Made by a program: the position numbers and the translations under genes. This document shows, in pieces, positions 1 to 7,104 of a stretch of DNA of 19,775 nucleotides. Each line of letters begins with the position of its first letter. Position 1 is the stretch's first letter. Below the pieces are notes generated by a model. It saw only the letters and a program-made list of their open reading frames with translations. It ran no database searches and was not told where the DNA came from. Location: contig JBFWTJ010000024.1 of assembly GCA_050247895.1 (NCBI GenBank), forward strand, positions 1 through 19,775. Reading direction: 5' to 3'. This DNA comes from CAVPEW01 sp050247895. GTDB taxonomy: Bacteria; Actinomycetota; Acidimicrobiia; Acidimicrobiales; VFJN01.

Positions 1-54
1 CTCGGAGGGCTCGGGCCCGTCGGCCTGCGGGGCCTGCTCGTCGGTGCCGGACAT
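1..54 (-). CDS. 5' end of a leftward gene, possibly a TetR-type regulator (partial)
   Basis: An ATG read leftward from position 54 opens a frame that stays open to the window edge and encodes MSGTDEQAPQADGPEPSE, 18 codons. This polar, Gly/Pro/Glu-rich start looks like the disordered N-terminal tail often found before the helix-turn-helix of actinobacterial regulators, but no domain is visible. The gene is divergent from the fatty acid desaturase, and the shared intergenic region holds a TetR-operator-like palindrome. That makes a self-regulating TetR repressor a reasonable guess. This is inference from context; the product cannot be identified from 18 residues. Confidence 0.5.
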   Translation of the reverse strand, partial: MSGTDEQAPQADGPEPSE

Positions 55-130
55 CCTCGGAACGCTACCCGTCGCGACCCGTGGCCGGGCCCGTGGCCGC
101 GGTCGGGGCAGGGGGTGCTTGACGCGCCCT

Positions 131-148
131 ACCTACCGGTCGGTAGGT
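131..148. promoter_or_regulatory. 18-bp palindromic operator, TetR-family type
   Basis: Two perfect 8-bp arms, ACCTACCG (131-138) and CGGTAGGT (141-148), flank a central GT. The site lies 37 bp before the desaturase start, between two divergent genes. Arms built on TACCG/CGGTA are typical of TetR-family operators. I infer that it controls the desaturase and perhaps the leftward gene that starts at 54; the regulator itself is not seen. Confidence 0.6.
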
Positions 149-185
149 TCAGGGCACCTCATCCACGGGACACGGGAGGAACGAC

Positions 186-1316
186 GTGACGGTCGCCCCC
201 ACCACATCGACCGAGGCCCGGACCGGGCCCGACGCAACCACGACCGAGGAGCCGGGCGAGCCGGCCGGGGAGGGGCGCGAGGGCGCCGGCTCCCTCCTGC
301 CGGTCATCCGTGAGATCCCCGCCGCGGCCTACGACAACCCCACCTGGCGGGGCCTGGCCTACTTCGGGCGCGACCTCGCCGTGTACGGCGCGGCCGTCAC
401 CGGGCTCGTGCTCACCGACTCGCCGCTGCTGGTCGTCCCCCTCTGGATCCTGGCCGGCCTGGCCATCTCCGGGCTGTTCGTCGTCGGCCACGACGCGGCC
501 CACGGCGCGCTGTTCGGGAGCAAGCGCCTCAACGGGATCGTCGGCCGCATCGCCATGCTGCCCTCGTTCCACGTCTACGAGGGGTGGATCCTCGGCCACA
601 ACCGGGTCCACCACCAGTACACGGTGCGGGAGGGCTTCGACTTCGTGTGGCACCCGTACACCGCGGCGCAGTACCGGGAGATGCCCCGTTGGCAGCGCCT
701 GCGGCACCGCTTCGAGTGGTCGTCGCTGGGTGCCGGGGCCTACTACACCCGCGAGGTCTGGTGGAACCGGATGATCGTCGGCGAGGTGCCCAAGCGCTTC
801 GCCGGGCCCATCCGGCGCGATCGCCGGCTGGTCTGGGCCTGGTTCGCGCTGGCCGTCGCGGCGACCGCCGCGCTCGGCGCGTGGCGCGGCGGCTCGGTGC
901 TCGCCGCGGCCTGGGCGCCCGTCGAGGTGGTCGTCGTGCCGTTCCTGGTCTTCCAGTACGTCATCGGGTCGGTCGTCCACGTCCACCACATCGCCCCCGA
1001 CATCCGCTGGTGGTCCCGCCGGGACTGGACGAAGTTCAGGGGCCAGGTCGAGGGCACGACCATCCGGCGGGTCGGACCGGTCCTCAACCTCTTCTTCCAC
1101 TGGATCATGGTCCACATCCCCCACCACGTGGACGTGCGCATCCCCATGTACCGCCTCGAGATGGCGGCCGAGGCCATCAAGGCCGCCCGCCCCGACGCCG
1201 TCCGCGACGAGCGGCTGCGGTTCCGGGACTTCGTGGCCAACACCCGGGCCTGCAAGCTCTACGACTTCGGCGAGGGGCGGTGGCTGGGTTACCGGGAGGC
1301 GCTGCGGGGCGGCTGA
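186..1316 (+). CDS. membrane fatty acid desaturase (di-iron)
   Basis: A 376-residue integral membrane fatty acid desaturase, which would introduce a double bond into an acyl chain using O2 and a di-iron centre. The conserved histidine boxes are visible: HDAAH at residues 102-106, HNRVHH at 138-143 and HIPHH at 310-314. An additional HVHH lies at 265-268, just after a hydrophobic stretch. Hydrophobic segments lie around residues 66-100, 219-237 and 246-264. The first 40 residues are polar, Thr/Glu/Gly-rich and probably disordered. The GTG start is supported by GGGAGGA at 174-180, five bases upstream. The palindrome at 131-148 suggests TetR-type control, consistent with membrane-lipid homeostasis. 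Regiospecificity and substrate (acyl-CoA, acyl-ACP or phospholipid) cannot be read from the sequence; a related hydroxylase of the same superfamily is a less likely alternative. Confidence 0.9.
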   Translation: MTVAPTTSTEARTGPDATTTEEPGEPAGEGREGAGSLLPVIREIPAAAYDNPTWRGLAYFGRDLAVYGAAVTGLVLTDSPLLVVPLWILAGLAISGLFVVGHDAAHGALFGSKRLNGIVGRIAMLPSFHVYEGWILGHNRVHHQYTVREGFDFVWHPYTAAQYREMPRWQRLRHRFEWSSLGAGAYYTREVWWNRMIVGEVPKRFAGPIRRDRRLVWAWFALAVAATAALGAWRGGSVLAAAWAPVEVVVVPFLVFQYVIGSVVHVHHIAPDIRWWSRRDWTKFRGQVEGTTIRRVGPVLNLFFHWIMVHIPHHVDVRIPMYRLEMAAEAIKAARPDAVRDERLRFRDFVANTRACKLYDFGEGRWLGYREALRGG

Positions 1317-1335
1317 CCCGGGGCCCCGGGACCGC

Positions 1336-1821
1336 TCAGTACTCCACCCGGCGGGGGTTGGCGGCCCAGGTGGCGAAGGGCAGCGCCGCGGCGGGGACCG
1401 GGACGTGGCGGGGCGCCACGGGCATGGGCGTGCGCCCGGCCAGGGCCTCGTGGAAGGCCAGGTCGTCGAAGCCGGCCGCGGCGGCGTCGGCCGTGGTGGC
1501 CGCGTAGAGGATCCGCCCGACCCGGGCCCACCACGCCGCGGCCAGGCACATCGGGCACGGCTGGCACGAGGCGTACAGGGTCGCGCCCGACAGGTCGAAG
1601 GAGCCCCGGGCCCGCGCCGCGGCGCGCAGGGCCACGACCTCGGCGTGCGCCGTCGGGTCCAGGTCGTGGGTCACCCGGTTGGTGCCCCGGCCCAGCTCGG
1701 CCCCGTCGTGGAGGACCAGCGCGGCGAAGGGCCCGCCCCCGTCGCCCGCGGCCCGCGCCGCCAGCTCGCAGACCAGGTCCAGGGCGCGCCGGTCGTCGTC
1801 GTGGCCGGCCGGGACGCTCAC
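1336..1821 (-). CDS. GuaD-like guanine/nucleoside deaminase
   Basis: A 161-residue zinc-dependent deaminase of the cytidine deaminase-like fold. The catalytic motif H59-A-E61 supplies a zinc ligand and the proton-shuttling Glu, and P88-C89-P-M-C92 gives the two cysteine ligands. The later segment TADAAAAGFDD resembles bacterial guanine deaminase GuaD more than the tRNA adenosine deaminase TadA, so guanine to xanthine is the best guess. Other substrates (cytosine, nucleosides) remain possible. The GTG at 1821 is preferred because it overlaps the stop of the upstream PPOX gene as GTGA (1818-1821) and begins just before the domain. The longer open frame to 2037 is a shadow of that gene. It is the last gene of the minus-strand run. 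Confidence 0.85.
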   Translation of the reverse strand: MSVPAGHDDDRRALDLVCELAARAAGDGGGPFAALVLHDGAELGRGTNRVTHDLDPTAHAEVVALRAAARARGSFDLSGATLYASCQPCPMCLAAAWWARVGRILYAATTADAAAAGFDDLAFHEALAGRTPMPVAPRHVPVPAAALPFATWAANPRRVEY

Positions 1822-2264
1822 GGGTTGGTGTAGATGCGGGCCGGGGCCACCAGCACCGCGACCCGCCGCTCGGCGGCGACGACCCGGTCGTACTCGGTCC
1901 AGTCCTCGTGCTCGCCGCCGCCGGCGGCCCGGTAGATCTCCCGCAGGAGCTCGCCCAGCACGAGGTCGTCGACGCCCTCGGCCGGGTCGTCGGGACCGAT
2001 CAGCTCGGCCCGGCCCTCGACGGTGGTCCAGGCCCACCCGGCCCGCCAGCTCAGCGTGACCGCCGGTCGGGCCCGCAGGTGCTCGACCTTGCGGGTGCCG
2101 GGCCGCCCGACGAAGGCCACCACCGGCTCCTTGGTCAACGGGTGGTCGACGACCCCGCCGTTGACCACCGTGGCCAGCACCGTGCCGTCGCGCCGCAACG
2201 TCGCCACCGTGGCCAGGCCGTTGTCCAGGCCGATCAGGCGGCGCACGTCGTCGATCCCCGGCAT
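1818..2264 (-). CDS. PPOX-class flavin/F420-binding protein
   Basis: A 148-residue single-domain protein of the pyridoxamine 5'-phosphate oxidase-like split-barrel superfamily. Supporting features are the N-terminal strand LATVATLRRDGTVLATVV, the segment VVAFVGRPGTRKVEHLRARPAVTLSW and the C-terminal ending PARIYTNP. These are characteristic of the small actinobacterial PPOX proteins that bind F420 or flavin. Members reduce or oxidise small molecules, and the substrate cannot be inferred. The ATG at 2264 lies 40 bp after the stop of the upstream ABC gene, and no strong ribosome site is seen. Its stop overlaps the deaminase start by 4 bp, so the two are probably translationally coupled. A flavin-utilising rather than F420-utilising member is the main alternative. 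Confidence 0.8.
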   Translation of the reverse strand: MPGIDDVRRLIGLDNGLATVATLRRDGTVLATVVNGGVVDHPLTKEPVVAFVGRPGTRKVEHLRARPAVTLSWRAGWAWTTVEGRAELIGPDDPAEGVDDLVLGELLREIYRAAGGGEHEDWTEYDRVVAAERRVAVLVAPARIYTNP

Positions 2265-2304
2265 CGGGCCAGGGTACGCCCCGCCGCCCGGAGCGCGCCG
2301 CGGC

Positions 2305-4200
2305 TCAGCGGGTGCCGCCCAGCCAGGTGCGGTAGAGGTGGGCGTAGCGGCCGTCGGCCGCGACCAGCTCGGCGTGCGGGCCGACCTCCACGATCCGACC
2401 GCGGTCGACCACCACGACCACGTCGGCCTGCTCGGCGGTGGCCAGCCGGTGGGCGATCGAAACCAGGGTCCGCCCGGCCCGGAGCCGGCCCAGGGCGGTG
2501 GCCAAGGCCCGCTCGGTCGGGGCGTCCACCGCGCTGGTCGCCTCGTCGAGCACCAGCAGGCCCGCGCCGGCCAGCTGGGCCCGGGCCAGGATGGCGAGCT
2601 GGCGCTCGCCGACCGAGAGCTGGCCTCCCCGCTCGCCGACCGGCGTGGCCAGGCCCAGGGGCAGCTCGTCGAGCCAGCCGTCCAACCCCAGCGCCGCGAA
2701 CGCGCCGGCCACGTCCCGGTCGGTGGCGCCGGGCCGGCCCAGCGCCACGTTGGCCGCGAGGGTGGTGTCGAACAGGAAGCCGTCCTGGGGGACCAGGACC
2801 ACCGCCGAGCGCAGCGACGCCGCGTCGACCCGGCGCAGGTCGATCCCGCCGACGGTCACCGCGCCCGCGACCGGGTCGGCCAGGCGCACCAGCAACCGGG
2901 CGATGGTCGACTTGCCCGAACCCGTCGCCCCGACCACCGCCACCGAGCTGCCCGGCGCGACCGACAGCGACACGCCGTGCAGCACGGTGGGCCCGCCCCG
3001 GTAGGCGAAGTCCACCGAGGACAGCTCGGCGCCCAGCGGCCCGGCCGGCAGCCGCTCCCCGTCGGTGGGCTCGGGCACGTCGACCGGCGTGGCCAGCAGG
3101 CCCAGGACCTTGCGCCAGCCGGCCAGCGCGGTCTGGGTCTGGTCGAGGATCTCGCCCAGCTCGGCGATCGGGTTGAGCAGGAGGTTGGTCAGGAAGAGGA
3201 AGGCGACCACCCCGCCGGCGTCGAGGCCCCAGCCCGCCCCGTTCACCGTGCCGGCCACCACGACCACCGCCAGGGCGACGGCACCGATGACGTCGGAGAG
3301 CGGGAACGCGGCGATGAACCAGCGGACCGCCCGCATCTGGGCCCGGTACTGGTGGTCGATGGCCGCGGCCAGCCGTCCGCGGCTGCGCGCCTCGAGGGCG
3401 CAGGCCCGGATCACGTCGGCCCCGGCCACCACCTCGGCCACCTCGGTGAGGGTCCCGGCCACCCCCGAGCGCACCTGGTCGTAGGCGGCGAGCTGGCGCC
3501 GCTGGATCAGCCGCAGCAGCGGGACCACGGGCAGGAAGACGGCCACGGTCAGCAGGGCGAGCTGCCACGAGTAGGCGGCCATCACCGCCACCGTGGACAC
3601 GATCAGGACGGTGTCCACGATCCAGGCCACCGCGCCCCACTCGACGAACTGGGCCATGGTGTCCACGTCGCTGGTGACCCGGGCCACCAGGGCGCCGCGG
3701 CGCTGCTCGGCGTGCTCGGCCAGCGAGAGGCGGTGGGCGTGGGCGAAGGCCCGGACCCGCAGGCCCAGCAGGCTGGCCTCGGCCGCGTCGATCAGGCGGA
3801 GGAACGTGGCCCGGGCCAGCAGGTACATGCCCCCGACCAGGGCCGCGGCCACGGCGCAGGCCGCGGCGACGAACCCGGGGCGGAAGCCCCCGTCGCCGAG
3901 CACGCCCCGGTCGAGGATCTGCTGGACCAGGACCGGCACGGCCAGCTTGCCCACCGCGGTGGCCACGGCCATGACCACCGTGACGCGCAGGCCCACCCGC
4001 AGCTCGGGCGTGACCCGCAGGCCGCGGCGCAGGAGCTCCAGCGCCCCGACCTCGGCCACGTCCCCGCCCACGTCGTCGCCCGGCGTCGGGGCGGGGTGCG
4101 GGCGCTCGAGGTCGCTCGTGCCCGGCGGCGCCGACCCGGCCAGGGCATCGAGGGCCGCCCCGTGCGGGTCGGGCCCGCCGTCGTCGCGCTCGGCGCTCAC
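2305..4200 (-). CDS. ABC exporter half-transporter, consensus-Walker-B partner
   Basis: A 631-residue type IV ABC exporter half: a polar tail (1-50), a six-helix membrane domain (about 60-340) and an ATPase domain (about 385-620). Walker A is GATGSGKST at 424-432, the Q-loop is PQDGFLF, Walker B ends LDEATSAVD with catalytic E553, and the H-loop is IAHRLAT. The signature is LSVGERQ (528-534) instead of LSGGQRQ, losing a Gly and the Gln. It follows a second half-transporter (4298-6076) that has a normal signature but an Asp at the catalytic Glu position. The pair therefore fits a heterodimer with one consensus and one degenerate ATP site, as in TM287/288 and BmrCD. The GTG start has GGAG seven bases upstream. 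The substrate is unknown; drugs, lipids or peptides are typical of the family. Confidence 0.9.
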   Translation of the reverse strand: MSAERDDGGPDPHGAALDALAGSAPPGTSDLERPHPAPTPGDDVGGDVAEVGALELLRRGLRVTPELRVGLRVTVVMAVATAVGKLAVPVLVQQILDRGVLGDGGFRPGFVAAACAVAAALVGGMYLLARATFLRLIDAAEASLLGLRVRAFAHAHRLSLAEHAEQRRGALVARVTSDVDTMAQFVEWGAVAWIVDTVLIVSTVAVMAAYSWQLALLTVAVFLPVVPLLRLIQRRQLAAYDQVRSGVAGTLTEVAEVVAGADVIRACALEARSRGRLAAAIDHQYRAQMRAVRWFIAAFPLSDVIGAVALAVVVVAGTVNGAGWGLDAGGVVAFLFLTNLLLNPIAELGEILDQTQTALAGWRKVLGLLATPVDVPEPTDGERLPAGPLGAELSSVDFAYRGGPTVLHGVSLSVAPGSSVAVVGATGSGKSTIARLLVRLADPVAGAVTVGGIDLRRVDAASLRSAVVLVPQDGFLFDTTLAANVALGRPGATDRDVAGAFAALGLDGWLDELPLGLATPVGERGGQLSVGERQLAILARAQLAGAGLLVLDEATSAVDAPTERALATALGRLRAGRTLVSIAHRLATAEQADVVVVVDRGRIVEVGPHAELVAADGRYAHLYRTWLGGTR

Positions 4201-4297
4201 CGTGGGACTCCGGTCCCGGCCGAGCCACGATCGGTCCGGCGCCGGGGTGCCGTGTCGAGGACCGGCCGGGCGGCGGCGGAGCGAGCGGTCCGGCGCC

Positions 4298-6076
4298 TCA
4301 CCGGTCGGGCTCCCCGGCCCGGGCCAGCTCGGCGTAGCCGGGCAGGGCCAGCAGGTCCTCGTGGCGCCCGGCGGCGGCGATCCGGCCGCCGTCGAGGTAC
4401 AGGACCCGGCCGGCCAGGCGGATCGTGCCCACGCGGTGGGCGACGATCAGCGTGGTGGCGCGCACCGCGCCGCGCAGCCCGTCGAGGATCTCGCGCTCGA
4501 CCACGGGGTCGACCGCCGAGGTGGCGTCGTCGAGGACGAGCAGTCCCGGTCGACGCAGCAGGGTCCGGGCCAGGGCCAGGCGCTGGCGCTGGCCGCCCGA
4601 CAGGGTCACGCCCCGCTCGCCGAGGACCTGGTCCAGGCCCCGGGGCAGGCGCGACACGAACCCGTCGGCCCGGGCCAGGACCAGGGCGGCCCGCAGCTCG
4701 TCGTCGGTGAGCGGCGCACCCAGGGCCAGGTTCTCCCGCACGGTGTCGGCGAAGAGGTGGGGCTCCTGGAAGGCCAGGGCCACCGCGCCGGCCAGCTCGG
4801 CCGGTTCCACCTCCTCGACCGGCACGCCGCCCAGCGCCAGCCGGCCCGCCGTCGGCCGGTCGAGGCCGGCCAGCAGGGCGGCCAGGGTCGACTTGCCCGA
4901 CCCGGTCGCCCCGACCAGTGCCACCACCTCGCCCGGGGCGATCCGGGCCGACAGGCCGGCCAGGACCGGCGGCCCGTCCCGGTAGGCGAACCCGACGTCG
5001 TCGAGCACCACCTCCAGCGGACCGCCGGGCAGGGGGCGGGGCCGGGCCGGGCGGGGCCGGTCGGGCGCGGCGAGCACGCCGGCCAGCCGCTCGTGGGCCA
5101 CCACCGCGCGGGGCAGCTCCTCGAGCAGGAAGCCCATCACCCGCATGGGGAAGGTGAGGATGCCGAACAGCGCCGTGGCCTGGACCACCTCGCCCGGCGA
5201 GACCGCGCCGGCCGAGATCCGCCAGGCCCCCACGGCCAGCAGCGCCACCGTGCCCAGGTTGGGCAGGGCGTCGAGGGCCGGCTCGAACGCGGCCCGCAGC
5301 CGCCCGACGGCCAGGCGCTGGCGGCGCAGCTCCTCGGCCGCCCCGGCCAGCCGGGCCACCTCCCGGTCGGCCAGGCCGAGCGCCTTGACCACCATCGCGC
5401 CGTCGAAGCTCTCGTGGGCCACCGAGGACACCGCGCCGAGCGCGGCCTGGGCCGCGGCGGCCGGCGCGACCACCCGGCGGGAGTACAGGTGGTTGACCAC
5501 CGCCAGCGACGGGAACACGGCCAGCCCGACGGCGGCCACGTAGGGGTCGACCCGGACCAGCTGCACGGTGGCCACCGCGATGATGACCACCACGCCCAGC
5601 GACAGGGGCAGCGGCTGGAGGACCATCGTGGCCCGCTCGCAGTCGGCGTCGGCGTGGGCCAGGAGGCGCCCGGCCGGCTGGTCGCGCATCCAGGACAGGG
5701 GCACGGCCAGGTACCGGTCGGTGACCCGGGTGAACCAGGTCCGCTGCATGCGCCGGGTGCCCACGTTGCCGAACAGCCGGCGGGCCACCACGCCCACCGC
5801 CCGCGCCGCGGCCACGCCCACGATCAGCGCCGCGCCGAGCCAGACCTCGGACCGATCGACGCCGTCGCCGAAGGTCGGCAGGACGACCCGGTCGGTGACC
5901 CGGCCCAGCACCACCGTGCTGGCCACCGCCATCAGGGCGAACAGCACCGCACCGGCGATCGACGCGGCGAAGGGCCCGGGGTGGGTGCGCAGGGAGCTCC
6001 ACAGGAGCCGGGCGCCCCTCCGGCCCACGCCCCCGGCGCCGAGGCCGTTCGGCGCGGGCAGGGCCGCGGGGCTCAC
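4298..6076 (-). CDS. ABC exporter half-transporter, degenerate-Walker-B partner
   Basis: A 592-residue ABC exporter half with a membrane domain (about 20-305) followed by an ATPase domain (about 350-585). Walker A is GATGSGKST (389-397), the signature is canonical LSGGQRQ (492-498), and the H-loop is IVAHRVGT. The residue after the Walker B Asp is D517 (LVLDDATSAVD), not the catalytic Glu. This substitution is known for the degenerate subunit of heterodimeric exporters, and the adjacent gene at 2305-4200 supplies the complementary Glu. The GTG at 6076 overlaps the stop of the preceding gene as GTGA; GTG at 6079 is an alternative. A 97-bp gap separates it from the second half-transporter, with no clear promoter or terminator in it. 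The substrate is unknown. Confidence 0.9.
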   Translation of the reverse strand: MSPAALPAPNGLGAGGVGRRGARLLWSSLRTHPGPFAASIAGAVLFALMAVASTVVLGRVTDRVVLPTFGDGVDRSEVWLGAALIVGVAAARAVGVVARRLFGNVGTRRMQRTWFTRVTDRYLAVPLSWMRDQPAGRLLAHADADCERATMVLQPLPLSLGVVVIIAVATVQLVRVDPYVAAVGLAVFPSLAVVNHLYSRRVVAPAAAAQAALGAVSSVAHESFDGAMVVKALGLADREVARLAGAAEELRRQRLAVGRLRAAFEPALDALPNLGTVALLAVGAWRISAGAVSPGEVVQATALFGILTFPMRVMGFLLEELPRAVVAHERLAGVLAAPDRPRPARPRPLPGGPLEVVLDDVGFAYRDGPPVLAGLSARIAPGEVVALVGATGSGKSTLAALLAGLDRPTAGRLALGGVPVEEVEPAELAGAVALAFQEPHLFADTVRENLALGAPLTDDELRAALVLARADGFVSRLPRGLDQVLGERGVTLSGGQRQRLALARTLLRRPGLLVLDDATSAVDPVVEREILDGLRGAVRATTLIVAHRVGTIRLAGRVLYLDGGRIAAAGRHEDLLALPGYAELARAGEPDR

Positions 6077-7026
6077 CACGGGGGGACGAGGCCGGCGCCG
6101 GCCAGCACGTCGGCCACGGCCCGGGCGAACCCCGGCCCCACCGCCGGGGGCCGGCCCGCGGCCCAGGTCGCGGCCCAGGAGGCGAGCTGGGCCCGGTAGC
6201 CGTGCAGCTCCAGGTTGGCCGGGACGCCCCGGGGCGGTGCCGGGAGGGCCACGGGCACGCCGTCGCGCTCCAGGGTGGTGGTCGGGGCCAGCTCCAGGCG
6301 GACCACGGCGGCGGGGCCCGAGGCCTGGAGGTCCCACGCCGTGGCCGGCGCCTGCGCGTCCACGTGCAGGTGGGCGACCGGGCCGCCCTCGAAGTGGACC
6401 AGGGCGTCGAGGCGCCCGCCGGTCCGTCCCCCCTCGACCCGCACCGGCCGTGCCGGCGCGGCCGCGACCAGGGCCAGGGCGGCCACGTGGGCGGCGATCT
6501 CGGGCACCGGGTCCTCGGCCCCGGTCGGCACGGCCGGGCCGGGTCCCTGCAGGCCCCGCACCTCCAGGCGCTCGACCGGCACCCGGCCCAGGTGGTCGAG
6601 GGCCAGTCCCAGCGCGGGGGAGTGGGCCAGGGCCTCGCCGTAGGCCACTTGCCGAGCGGCGTCCGGGCCGGGCCCGGGCCCGGGCTCCAGGCCGATCGGC
6701 GGCCCGGCGTGCAGGCCGACCGGCGGCTCGACCAGCACGGCGACGCCGGCGCCGACCAGGTCGGCCACGACGTCGGCGCGCCCGGCCAGCGACGCGTCGA
6801 CCACCACGCCGTCGGCCACCCGGGCCAGCTCGTCGAAGGCCACGGCCTCGACCCGCAAGCGGCGGGCCAGGTCCCGGGCCCGGTGCGGGTCGGGGGCCCA
6901 GACGCCGCGCAGCTCGACGGTGCGCAGCGAGGCCGCGGCGAGACCGTGGACCTCGCCCGTGGGCCCGGCCCCGGCGAGGGCCAGCCTCACGGGCGGCGTG
7001 GCGTGGTCGCGGGCACGGGGTCGCAT
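6073..7026 (-). CDS. Gfo/Idh/MocA-like oxidoreductase family protein
   Basis: A 317-residue protein with an N-terminal Rossmann fold: the dinucleotide loop GAGPTG at 19-24 followed by His27, as in the GxGxxGxxH of Gfo/Idh/MocA enzymes. The rest fits the family layout, with strand-helix repeats to about residue 105 and then an alpha/beta C-terminal domain. The usual EKP motif after the fifth strand reads E100-P101-P102, so the commonly essential lysine is missing. A Gly-Pro run (GPGPGPD) follows shortly afterwards. Genuine dehydrogenase activity is therefore doubtful; a binding or regulatory role is possible. The ATG at 7026 has no clear ribosome site, and GTG at 6990 (codon 13, just before the first strand) is an alternative. 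Its stop overlaps the next ABC gene by 4 bp, so it heads the exporter operon. Confidence 0.7.
   Translation of the reverse strand: MRPRARDHATPPVRLALAGAGPTGEVHGLAAASLRTVELRGVWAPDPHRARDLARRLRVEAVAFDELARVADGVVVDASLAGRADVVADLVGAGVAVLVEPPVGLHAGPPIGLEPGPGPGPDAARQVAYGEALAHSPALGLALDHLGRVPVERLEVRGLQGPGPAVPTGAEDPVPEIAAHVAALALVAAAPARPVRVEGGRTGGRLDALVHFEGGPVAHLHVDAQAPATAWDLQASGPAAVVRLELAPTTTLERDGVPVALPAPPRGVPANLELHGYRAQLASWAATWAAGRPPAVGPGFARAVADVLAGAGLVPPW
6663..6685. repeat. short CGGGCC tandem repeat inside a coding region
   Basis: About four tandem copies of a CGGGCC-type hexamer lie within the Gfo/Idh/MocA-like gene and encode the Gly-Pro run. It is a likely slippage site. It falls soon after the Rossmann half of the protein, in a probable loop. 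Confidence 0.5.
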
Positions 7027-7062
7027 CGTAGGGGTGGACCCGGTCCGCCCCGGCGCGCTGGG

Positions 7063-7068
7063 TACGCT
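7063..7068 (+). promoter_or_regulatory. possible -10 element for the penicillin-binding protein gene
   Basis: TACGCT fits the TANNNT pattern of an actinobacterial -10 and lies 36 bp before the TTG start, in the 78-bp gap between the divergent oxidoreductase-like and PBP genes. No good -35 is seen at the right spacing, so this is weak. Confidence 0.3.
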
Positions 7069-7104
7069 CGGTGGACCGCCCCCGATGCCAGGGATCCCCC
7101 TTCC

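Noticed and set aside
2023..4710. 895-codon open frame on the plus strand opposite the ABC genes
   Set aside because: It is Pro/Gly/Arg/Gln-rich with no domain and lies antisense to clear ABC motifs; GC-rich third positions remove stop codons.
3593..6199. 868-codon open frame on the plus strand
   Set aside because: It is antisense to the two ABC exporters and has low-complexity composition.
6202..7104. Rightward upstream extension of the penicillin-binding protein frame
   Set aside because: It is antisense to the oxidoreductase-like gene; the membrane anchor begins at TTG 7105.
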